Part shown: piece after piece, positions 1-7,106 of the stretch | Numbering within the stretch: the stretch's first letter is position 1 | Layout of the letters: every line of letters begins with the position of its first letter | Notes under the pieces: generated by a model | The model's database searches: none | The model's input: the letters and a program-made list of their open reading frames with translations, nothing else | Told to the model about the DNA's origin: nothing | Program-made: the position numbers and the translations under genes | DNA from: Bacteroidales bacterium | GTDB taxonomy: Bacteria > Bacteroidota > Bacteroidia > Bacteroidales > UBA12077 | DNA: 13,532 nucleotides | Reading direction: 5' to 3' | Assembly (NCBI GenBank): GCA_030600865.1 | Contig: JAUVUS010000017.1 | Span: forward strand, 1-13,532

Positions 1-582
1 AAGTTCGAAAGTTATGCCTGCAGCAAGTGTTACAGATGTTACAGTTCCAATATAGGATTTTAAATTAATTTGATTAACAACCTGATCACTTACATTATAT
101 GATCCTAAAAAATGAATAGACAAAGGAGCAATTATAAAATAACCAAATAGCACTCCAGTTAAGAAAAGTAATGAACTAATCAACACAGCTCCCCGTGTGT
201 GTTTAGCTTCATTTTCATGTAGTGCAGGTTTAATAAAGCGCCAAAACTCCCAAAATATATATGGAAAACCAACAATTATACCTGCAAAGATAGACGTAGT
301 AATATGCATGGTAAATTGACCTGCCATTTTAATGCTTATAAGCTGAAATGATTTTGTATTTATACATAACTTGGGTATGTCAACTTTTTGGCCTAAAAGA
401 CATAAGAGTTTGTTTGTATAAAAGTCAGGATTTTTAGGAGCAAGAATTATTTTATCGAAAACGATTTCATGAAATATAAAAGCTGCAATAGCAATAATAA
501 TAACTGCAGAAAAAGCACGAATTAAATGCCATCTTAATTCTTCAAGATGTTCAAGAAATGTCATATTGCTTTCGAAAGCCAT
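1..582 (-). CDS. tatC: Sec-independent protein translocase TatC, 5' part only
   Basis: This is the N-terminal 194 residues of TatC, the polytopic membrane receptor that recognises twin-arginine signal peptides and, with TatA-type subunits, exports folded proteins. The gene starts at the ATG complementary to 580-582 and is still open at base 1, so its end lies outside the window. The cytoplasmic N-terminus carries the family motif HLEELR (residues 12-17; E15 and R17 match the conserved pair of E. coli TatC). A first membrane helix follows at about 20-38, then an extended extracytoplasmic loop, the FPYIFWEFWRFIKPAL region, and a last visible segment ending in TFEL, whose Glu corresponds to the conserved Glu of TatC helix 4. 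The loop between helices 1 and 2 is longer than in E. coli. The gene lies 52 bases downstream of kdsD on the same strand, probably in the same operon. M7 is an alternative start. The family assignment is firm. Confidence 0.93.
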   Translation of the reverse strand, partial: MAFESNMTFLEHLEELRWHLIRAFSAVIIIAIAAFIFHEIVFDKIILAPKNPDFYTNKLLCLLGQKVDIPKLCINTKSFQLISIKMAGQFTMHITTSIFAGIIVGFPYIFWEFWRFIKPALHENEAKHTRGAVLISSLLFLTGVLFGYFIIAPLSIHFLGSYNVSDQVVNQINLKSYIGTVTSVTLAAGITFEL

Positions 583-634
583 ATTTGATTTTTGATTTTT
601 TTTAAATTGGAGCTTATTTGGTATTTGTTAATTG

Positions 635-1591
635 TTATACAATTCCTTCTCTCAAAATATCATGTAAGTGAACCATGCCAATATATTTGTCTTTTTGTAC
701 TACTACAAGTTGGGTAATATTATTATTTTCCATTAAATGAAAAGCATTTATAGCAAGCTCGTCCTTATTAATTGTCTTTGGATCCTTCGACATAATATCT
801 TTGGCTGTTAAGTTTTCGAATGAATCATATTTTTGAAGCATACGTCTTATATCACCATCTGTGACTATTCCGAGAACTTTATCTGATTTGCCTAATACAA
901 CAGTTGCTCCAAGGCGTTTTGAACTTATTTCGATTATTACATTTTTTACATTTTCATTTTCAGTAACCTTAGGAACTTCATTGTTTTTATATAAGTCGTT
1001 AACACGCATGTAAAGTTTTTTACCTAAAGCTCCGCCAGGATGAAATTTCGCAAAATCTTCACTTGAAAATCCACGGTATTCTAATAAGCATACGGCAAGA
1101 GCATCACCAATTACAAGCTGAGCTGTTGTACTATTTGTAGGGGCAAGATTATTTGGGCAGGCTTCTTTATCGACAGTTGACTTTAAAACATAATCGGATT
1201 GTTTTCCTAAAAATGAATCTGCATTAGACACCATTCCGACCAAAGTATTCCCTCTGCTTTTGATTAGAGGAACCAGTACTTTTATTTCGGGAGTATTTCC
1301 ACTCTTTGAAATGCAAATAATTACATCATCCTCCTGAATAATTCCTAAATCGCCGTGTATTGCATCTGCTGCATGCATAAAAATAGCCGGAGTACCTGTT
1401 GAGTTTAAAGTAGCAACAATTTTTTGAGAAATATTGGCACTTTTCCCAATACCGGTAACAATAACTCTGCCTTTACTTTGATATATGGTTTTTACAGTCT
1501 TTTCAAAATCCTGATCAATGTAATCAGCTAATCTCCTGATAGATTCAGATTCCTGTAAAATTGTATTTTTAGCTAATTCGATAATATTCAT
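635..1591 (-). CDS. kdsD: D-arabinose 5-phosphate isomerase, KpsF/GutQ family
   Basis: This enzyme interconverts D-ribulose 5-phosphate and D-arabinose 5-phosphate, the first committed step toward Kdo for lipopolysaccharide, in the cytoplasm. The 318-residue protein has a SIS sugar-isomerase domain at about 1-195 and two CBS domains (about 206-262 and 267-318), the usual architecture and length. Family motifs visible are GIGKS (48-51), HAADAIHGDLG with H79, the Ser-rich SKSGNTPE turn (96-102), EACPNNLAPTNSTT (143-156) and FHPGGALG with H184. The two His residues match those conserved in the family. I chose the ATG complementary to 1589-1591. A TTG eleven codons upstream is also open, but the extra residues do not belong to the family and the ATG version begins like known homologues. 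tatC follows after 52 bases. A perfect TAnnTTTG -7 element lies on this strand at 1694-1687, but no matching -33 box was found. Confidence 0.93.
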   Translation of the reverse strand: MNIIELAKNTILQESESIRRLADYIDQDFEKTVKTIYQSKGRVIVTGIGKSANISQKIVATLNSTGTPAIFMHAADAIHGDLGIIQEDDVIICISKSGNTPEIKVLVPLIKSRGNTLVGMVSNADSFLGKQSDYVLKSTVDKEACPNNLAPTNSTTAQLVIGDALAVCLLEYRGFSSEDFAKFHPGGALGKKLYMRVNDLYKNNEVPKVTENENVKNVIIEISSKRLGATVVLGKSDKVLGIVTDGDIRRMLQKYDSFENLTAKDIMSKDPKTINKDELAINAFHLMENNNITQLVVVQKDKYIGMVHLHDILREGIV

Positions 1592-1830
1592 ATGTAAATA
1601 GTTTAAGATTCCGATATTAATCAAAAAGTGTATAAAAATGTCGGATTTAATATTATGATTTTAAAAAAATATTGTAAATTTATATACAAATGTATTTATT
1701 TTTAAGATAAACACAGAAAGTTTCGTTTTAAAACATGTTTTAGAAGTAAATTAAAAGTTTGTTCATTCAGATTTTTTATTTTTATTTTATAAATTGACCT
1801 AAATCGTTTTATTATAATATATTGTTTGGC
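1592..1830. promoter_or_regulatory. Divergent spacer between kdsD and recQ
   Basis: This 239-base, very AT-rich spacer must carry the start signals for both divergent genes. On the minus strand the bases complementary to 1687-1694 read TACATTTG, a full match to the Bacteroidota -7 consensus TAnnTTTG, about 95 bases before the kdsD ATG. No TTG lies at the expected distance upstream of it, so it is only a candidate. On the plus strand a TTG at 1794-1796 precedes the imperfect element TATATTG (1818-1824) by 21 bases, just before the recQ ATG. No hairpin, riboswitch or small gene was recognised. The promoters are inferred and weak. Confidence 0.3.
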
Positions 1831-4026
1831 ATGAGTGTAGGAGCTGATATTTCATTAAAAGACAACCTGAAAAAATATTTTGGATTTGATGCATTTAAAG
1901 GCAACCAGGAGGTTGTTATAAGAAATGTACTTGAAGGTAACGATTCATTTGTTTTAATGCCAACCGGAGGTGGCAAATCATTATGTTATCAATTGCCCTC
2001 CTTAATTATGGATGGAACTGCAATTGTTATATCTCCGCTTATTGCATTAATGAAAAATCAGGTAGATGCAATGCGTGGGTTTAGTACAGAAGAAGGGATA
2101 GCACATTTTCTTAATTCTTCTCTGACAAAAACTCAAATGCAAAAAGTAAAACAAGATGTTAAGGATGGTAAAACAAAGTTGCTCTATGTAGCACCGGAAT
2201 CACTTACTAAAGAGGAAAATATTCTTTTCTTGAAACAAATAAAAATTTCCTTTTATGCAGTTGATGAGGCGCATTGTATTTCGGAATGGGGCCATGATTT
2301 CAGACCTGAGTACAGACGTATCCGACCCATAATAAACAAAATTGGACTTGCTCCCTTAATTGCATTAACAGCCACAGCAACACCTAAAGTACAAAGTGAT
2401 ATTCAGAAAAACCTGGATATGCTGAATGCAAATGTTTTTATATCTTCTTTTAACAGGGAAAATCTGTATTACGAAGTTCGCCCAAAAGTTGATGCAGCCA
2501 AAGAGATTATCAAATTTATAAAAAATAATTCCGGAAAATCGGGAATAATTTATTGTTTAAGCAGAAAGAAAGTTGAGGAACTTGCCGAGATTTTAAAGGT
2601 AAACGGAATAAAAGTTTTACCGTATCATGCAGGAATGGATGCTGCAACACGTAGTCAGAATCAGGATAGATTCCTTATGGAAGATGTTGATGTAATTGTT
2701 GCAACTATTGCATTTGGTATGGGTATTGATAAACCTGATGTTCGGTTCGTGATTCATTACGATATTCCCAAAAGCCTTGAAGGTTATTACCAGGAAACAG
2801 GTCGGGCAGGTCGTGATGGTGGCGAAGGGAAATGTTTAACGTTTTATAGCTATAAAGATATTCAGAAGCTTGAAAAATTTATGCAGGGGAAACCTTTAGC
2901 TGAGCAGGAAATAGGAAAGCAATTGTTATTGGAAACTGTAGCATATGCTGAAACTGCTGTTTGCCGAAGGAAAATATTATTGCATTATTTTGGAGAAGAA
3001 TATCACATTGAAAATTGTGAAAATTGTGATAACTGTAATCATCCAAAAGAGCAATTCGAAGGGCAAGATGATGTTGTTTTGGCTTTAGATGCAATTATAG
3101 CTGTTAAAGAAAAATTCAAATCAGAGCATGTTGCAAATGTACTTGCAGGAGTTAAAAATACGGTTATTAAATCGTATAAACATCATGAGCTAGATGTTTT
3201 TGGCGAAGGTTCGAAAGAAGACCCAAAATATTGGAATGCCGTTTTAAGACAAGCACTTGTGGCTGGTTTTATTGACAAGGATATTGAAAATTATGGATTG
3301 TTAAGTGTTAATGAGGCAGGTAGAAATTTTATTAAAAATCCAAGGTCATTTACTTTAACAAAGGATCATGATTATGAATCTTCTGATGATGAGATGGATA
3401 CTAAGTCGGGGGCGGGGAAAACTGCTGCCTTAGATACAGAACTCTCTAATATTTTAAAGGACTTAAGGAAGAAGGTAGCAAAAGATTTGAATCTCCCTCC
3501 ATTTGTAATATTTCAGGATCCGTCAATTGAAGATATGGCCATTCAATATCCGATTACTTTAGAAGAAATGCAGCAAATTGCCGGTGTTGGTGCAGGTAAG
3601 GCTCAAAAATACGGTAAGGAATTTGTTGAGTTAATAAAAAAATATGTTGAGGAGAAAGAAATTATCCGGCCAATGGATATGGTTGTTAAATCGGTTGTGA
3701 ATAAATCAGGGATGAAGGTTTATATTATTCAAAGCATTGACCGACAAATATCTTTAAAGGATCTGGCCGATGCTAAGGGTTTGGAAATGTTTCAATTGCT
3801 CGAGGAAATTGAATCAATTGTTCAGTCTGGAACTAAATTAAATATTGATTATTATATCAATGATACTATTGATGAAGATAAGCAGGAAGATATTTACGAA
3901 TATTTCCGGGAAGAGGCTGAAACAGAATCTATTGACGCTGCCCTTGAAGAACTTGGAGAAGATGAGTATTCGGAGGAAGAAATCAGGTTAATAAGAATTA
4001 AATTTTTCTCTGAACTAGGAAATTAA
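1831..4026 (+). CDS. recQ: ATP-dependent DNA helicase RecQ, long Bacteroidota form
   Basis: RecQ is a 3'-5' DNA helicase acting in recombination and replication-fork repair. The 731-residue protein shows the helicase motifs in order: FKGNQ (motif 0), PTGGGKS with Lys49 (Walker A), DEAH at 145-148, TATATP (motif III), the motif V stretch VATIAFGMGIDKPDVRF and QETGRAGRDG at 321-330 (motif VI). A four-Cys zinc site follows (C378, C396, C399, C402), then an RQC winged-helix region and an HRDC domain at about 534-610. About 120 further residues, ending in a very acidic tail, extend beyond the E. coli length of 609. Such an extension is usual in this phylum, from memory. I chose the ATG at 1831; a TTG three codons upstream is possible. 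The gene diverges from kdsD and ends before an intrinsic terminator. Confidence 0.96.
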   Translation: MSVGADISLKDNLKKYFGFDAFKGNQEVVIRNVLEGNDSFVLMPTGGGKSLCYQLPSLIMDGTAIVISPLIALMKNQVDAMRGFSTEEGIAHFLNSSLTKTQMQKVKQDVKDGKTKLLYVAPESLTKEENILFLKQIKISFYAVDEAHCISEWGHDFRPEYRRIRPIINKIGLAPLIALTATATPKVQSDIQKNLDMLNANVFISSFNRENLYYEVRPKVDAAKEIIKFIKNNSGKSGIIYCLSRKKVEELAEILKVNGIKVLPYHAGMDAATRSQNQDRFLMEDVDVIVATIAFGMGIDKPDVRFVIHYDIPKSLEGYYQETGRAGRDGGEGKCLTFYSYKDIQKLEKFMQGKPLAEQEIGKQLLLETVAYAETAVCRRKILLHYFGEEYHIENCENCDNCNHPKEQFEGQDDVVLALDAIIAVKEKFKSEHVANVLAGVKNTVIKSYKHHELDVFGEGSKEDPKYWNAVLRQALVAGFIDKDIENYGLLSVNEAGRNFIKNPRSFTLTKDHDYESSDDEMDTKSGAGKTAALDTELSNILKDLRKKVAKDLNLPPFVIFQDPSIEDMAIQYPITLEEMQQIAGVGAGKAQKYGKEFVELIKKYVEEKEIIRPMDMVVKSVVNKSGMKVYIIQSIDRQISLKDLADAKGLEMFQLLEEIESIVQSGTKLNIDYYINDTIDEDKQEDIYEYFREEAETESIDAALEELGEDEYSEEEIRLIRIKFFSELGN

Positions 4027-4067
4027 ATTAATTTATTGATTTGCACTAAAAAAATGATAACTTGGCT

Positions 4068-4091
4068 GGGATGTAAAAGCATCCCTTTTTT
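4068..4091 (+). terminator. Intrinsic terminator after recQ
   Basis: A 6-bp perfect stem GGGATG (4068-4073) and CATCCC (4080-4085) encloses the loop TAAAAG and is followed directly by six T. It lies 42 bases after the recQ stop and 26 bases before the GTG of the next gene. It should separate recQ transcription from the ABC exporter operon. Confidence 0.8.
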
Positions 4092-4117
4092 AATTAACCA
4101 GATAAATAATAGAATTT

Positions 4118-5005
4118 GTGGAAACAGTATTAAAAATAAATAATCTAAGTAAAAATTACGGGAATATTCAGGCTATTCGAAATGTGTCTTTTGAAGTAAA
4201 TAAAGGAGAAGTTTATGGTCTTCTGGGACCTAATGGAAGTGGAAAAACTACAACTTTAGCTGTTGTTTTAGGAATTCTAAACGCAAATGGAGGTAGTTAT
4301 CAATGGTTTGATGAACCTTTTACTAAACTAGCCCGTCGCAGAATTGGTTCTTTGATAGAAACTCCCAATTTTTATCCTTACCTAACATTGTGGGAGAATT
4401 TAAAAATTGTTGCAAAAATTAAAAATGCTCCTGATGAAGATATTAATCATGCTCTGGGCGTAGCAAATCTTCTAAAAAGAAAACACACTAATTTTGGGCA
4501 TTTGTCACTTGGCATGAAACAGCGAATGTCAATGGCTTCAGTTCTTATTGGCAATCCGGAAGTTTTGGTTCTGGATGAACCAACAAATGGTTTAGATCCT
4601 GAAGGATTTGCAGAAGTAAGAAATATTATTCAATCGCAGGCAAAAGAAGGTAAAACGATCATAATAGCCAGTCATATTCTTGACGAAGTTGAAAAAGTTT
4701 GTTCACATGTTGCAATCTTAAAATCAGGCGAATTAATCGCAAATGGTAGAGTTGGAGAATTATTATCTTCAGATGAAACGGTGTTTATACAATCAGAAAG
4801 GATAAATGAACTTACAGAGATTTTAAATGATTCTGAATTAACAAGTAAGGTTTATATGGTTGAAAATGACTTAGCTGTAGTTTTAAATGCCAATTTTAAA
4901 TCGGCAGATTTGAGTAAATTTTGTTTTGAAAAAGGATTTCCTCTTTCAAAAATTGTGGTTAAAAAACAAAGTCTTGAAGATCAGTTTTTAGAATTAGTTA
5001 AATAA
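4118..5005 (+). CDS. ABC-2 exporter ATP-binding subunit, BcrA-like
   Basis: This is the ATPase of an ABC exporter whose membrane partner is encoded 28 bases downstream. The 295-residue protein has Walker A GPNGSGKT (37-44), signature LSLGM (129-133), Walker B VLVLDEP (149-155, with D153 and E154), the D-loop GLDPEG and the switch His186 in ASHILDE. At the Q-loop position the sequence is IGSLIETPNFYP with Glu81 instead of Gln. This E-loop variant is known from bacitracin- and lantibiotic-resistance ATPases (BcrA/LanF type), which supports placement in that branch. The substrate cannot be read from the sequence. The start is a GTG at 4118 giving METVLKI; no ATG lies nearby in frame, and the protein aligns with the family from this point. 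The last 80 residues are the variable C-terminal region usual for the group. Confidence 0.88.
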   Translation: METVLKINNLSKNYGNIQAIRNVSFEVNKGEVYGLLGPNGSGKTTTLAVVLGILNANGGSYQWFDEPFTKLARRRIGSLIETPNFYPYLTLWENLKIVAKIKNAPDEDINHALGVANLLKRKHTNFGHLSLGMKQRMSMASVLIGNPEVLVLDEPTNGLDPEGFAEVRNIIQSQAKEGKTIIIASHILDEVEKVCSHVAILKSGELIANGRVGELLSSDETVFIQSERINELTEILNDSELTSKVYMVENDLAVVLNANFKSADLSKFCFEKGFPLSKIVVKKQSLEDQFLELVK

Positions 5006-5033
5006 AATAAACATTTGAATTAATTTATATAAA

Positions 5034-5861
5034 ATGAAAAAATTATTCAATCTTGAAAAAATAAAAGCACTATCATATCCTGCCTTTAAAACTTTAATGA
5101 TAATTCATTTTTTGCTTTTCTTTTTAGTGATTCTGGTAGTTTCAAGAGCACATTTTAGCATTCCCGGTTTTTCAATTAAAGGTCTGTATCAATTTCCGAA
5201 CATTTGGCAGTTTTTTCCCTGGGTAGCAAGTTGGTTTAACCTGTTTTTGGCAATCGTAATAATTATTTTAGTAGGAAATGAATTTTCATTTCGCACTTTC
5301 CGTCAAAATGTTATTGATGGTTTAAGCAGAAATGATTTAATAAAAGGGAAGCTAATATTAATTTTTACAATTGCTGTATACACTTTAATAATGGTGTTAC
5401 TTGCAGTTTTTATTTTTGGGCTGATTAACACAAAAAATATTTCATTTGATATAATATTTGAAAACTCATACCTGATTCTTATATATTTTGTTCAGGCTAT
5501 AGGTTATATGACTCTGGGATTACTTATTTCAATAATTCTCAGGAATAACGCGCTTTCAATTATCATGTTTATATTATACTTTTTCCCAATAGAGCCAATT
5601 ATCAGGGTAATGTTTAAGGCAGAAGCAAGAAATTTTTTCCCTATTAAAATTATCTCGAACTTAACGCCAACTCCCGAATTTCTTACCATGGCATCGGAAA
5701 AATCATATACTAATGCTTCGGGGACAAGCTCATTAGATTTTAGTGAAATTGGTTTATTGCCTGAAAAACTTCCTGTAGGAATTACTGTTTTACTTGCTGC
5801 AGGTTATATTGGATTTTTTATTGCAGTTTCAACTCTTTTATTGAATAAAAGAAATTTATAA
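5034..5861 (+). CDS. ABC-2 type exporter membrane subunit
   Basis: This 275-residue integral membrane protein is the probable permease partner of the preceding ATPase. Hydrophobic segments lie at about 20-37, 64-81, 106-130, 145-168, 172-192 and 248-271, the six-helix pattern of ABC-2 permeases. The stretch after helix 2 (VGNEFSFRTFRQNVIDGLSR, 80-99) matches the cytoplasmic coupling-helix region typical of this class, where an amphipathic segment contacts the ATPase. A hydrophilic loop at about 193-246 is probably extracytoplasmic. The ATG at 5034 is the first in frame, and the 28-base gap implies co-transcription with the ATPase. The transported compound is unknown; peptide or antibiotic efflux and immunity are possible from the ATPase subtype, but lipid or other export cannot be excluded. 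It converges on the next gene with 11 bases between the stop codons. Confidence 0.82.
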   Translation: MKKLFNLEKIKALSYPAFKTLMIIHFLLFFLVILVVSRAHFSIPGFSIKGLYQFPNIWQFFPWVASWFNLFLAIVIIILVGNEFSFRTFRQNVIDGLSRNDLIKGKLILIFTIAVYTLIMVLLAVFIFGLINTKNISFDIIFENSYLILIYFVQAIGYMTLGLLISIILRNNALSIIMFILYFFPIEPIIRVMFKAEARNFFPIKIISNLTPTPEFLTMASEKSYTNASGTSSLDFSEIGLLPEKLPVGITVLLAAGYIGFFIAVSTLLLNKRNL

Positions 5862-5872
5862 ATGAGTTATTA

Positions 5873-7093
5873 TTACGATTTAGTATCTAATGCATCACGA
5901 AGTCCGTTCCCAACCAGGGTAAACGATAAGACCATAAGCATAATTGCAATTCCAGGAAGAATCGCCAAATAGGCTTTATCCATAATGATATAACCATAAT
6001 GTTCTTTAATCATTGTACCCCAGGATGGTACAGGTGGTTGTACGCCAATTCCCAGAAAACTTAATCCTGCTTCGAGAAGAATTGCTGTAGCAAAATTGGC
6101 AGCCGATATTATAATTACAGGACTCATTACATTAGGTAAAATATGACGAAAAATGATTCTTGTGTTACCAAAACCCAGAGCCCTGGCTGCTTCGACATAT
6201 TCCTTCTCACGCACACTTAATACCTGTCCACGAACAACACGTGCTACTTCAACCCACATGGTTAAACCAACGGCAATAAATATTTGCCAGAATCCTTTTC
6301 CTATTACCAAAGTAATGGCAATAACCATAAGTAAAGTTGGAATTGACCATATAACATTAATAAGCCACATTATTAAATCATCAACTTTCCCTTTATAATA
6401 ACCAGCAATAGCACCCAATGTAATACCAATTAATAAAGAAATAAATACGGAAATAAATCCCACAGAAAGAGAAACTCGCGCTCCAATCAGTAAACGGCTT
6501 AGCATATCCCTGCCAAAACGATCAGTACCGAGAATGAAATGTTTTGTTACTATATGATTTGTTTCTATATCGGTTTTAACTTGTACAAAGTATATTTCTT
6601 GTTGATTTCCTTTAATGTCGGTATAGCAATACTTATTATCCTTAAAAGTAATCTTTGATCCGTATTGAACTTTAGCTATAACATCTATTGGATTTAACTT
6701 TTTGTAAAAAGGTTCTTCGCCGGAAATATCGTTAAATTCTTCGATTATTAATTTTTCATTTTCGAAATAGTAATTGTTTATAGGGATATAAGTGAATTTA
6801 TCTTTTTTGCCAAAAATCATTTTTTTAAATAATCCGATATCTTCTTGAAGTTCATTTTTTTGAACTTTCAACATAAGGCATTTAAATCCTGGTTTTTTAG
6901 TAGATATTTCCAGAATTTGGGTATTGGCAAAACTGGTTTTATCGGGAGTTATTAAATAGCCAAGTATTCCTATGATTAAAGTAAATATTATAAAAAACAA
7001 TCCACTTAACGATAGTTTGTTTCTCTTGAACCTTTGCCAGGCAAGATAGTTAAGGGAGCCGGTTATTTCAGTTTTCTGTTTTCGGAATAGCAT
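5873..7093 (-). CDS. OppC/DppC-like ABC permease with enlarged periplasmic loop
   Basis: This is an inner-membrane permease of the oligopeptide/dipeptide/nickel ABC importer family. The 406-residue protein begins with the OppC-type N-terminal segment (WQRFKRNKLSLSG, 19-31) and helix 1 (about 31-49). The conserved entry motif LGTDRFGRDMLSRLLIGARVSL lies at 188-209, about five more helices follow, and the EAA coupling loop EAARALGFGN...ILPN is at 301-321. E. coli OppC and DppC are about 300 residues. The excess is a hydrophilic stretch of about 135 residues (50-185) between helix 1 and the entry motif. I chose the ATG complementary to 7091-7093, 13 bases after the stop of the glycosyltransferase gene. 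A TTG twenty codons upstream would overlap that gene by 47 bases and is less likely. No OppB, OppD/F or binding protein is in the window, so partners must lie elsewhere. Confidence 0.86.
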   Translation of the reverse strand: MLFRKQKTEITGSLNYLAWQRFKRNKLSLSGLFFIIFTLIIGILGYLITPDKTSFANTQILEISTKKPGFKCLMLKVQKNELQEDIGLFKKMIFGKKDKFTYIPINNYYFENEKLIIEEFNDISGEEPFYKKLNPIDVIAKVQYGSKITFKDNKYCYTDIKGNQQEIYFVQVKTDIETNHIVTKHFILGTDRFGRDMLSRLLIGARVSLSVGFISVFISLLIGITLGAIAGYYKGKVDDLIMWLINVIWSIPTLLMVIAITLVIGKGFWQIFIAVGLTMWVEVARVVRGQVLSVREKEYVEAARALGFGNTRIIFRHILPNVMSPVIIISAANFATAILLEAGLSFLGIGVQPPVPSWGTMIKEHYGYIIMDKAYLAILPGIAIMLMVLSFTLVGNGLRDALDTKS

Positions 7094-7106
7094 ACTTGAA
7101 TCAAAA

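Noticed and set aside
2879..3094. Minus-strand 71-codon frame inside recQ
   Set aside because: It lies fully opposite the conserved RecQ zinc and RQC region and shows no domain or start signal.
6153..6398. Plus-strand 81-codon frame opposite the OppC-like gene
   Set aside because: It is antisense to the EAA-loop region of a conserved permease, so it is best explained by codon bias on the other strand.
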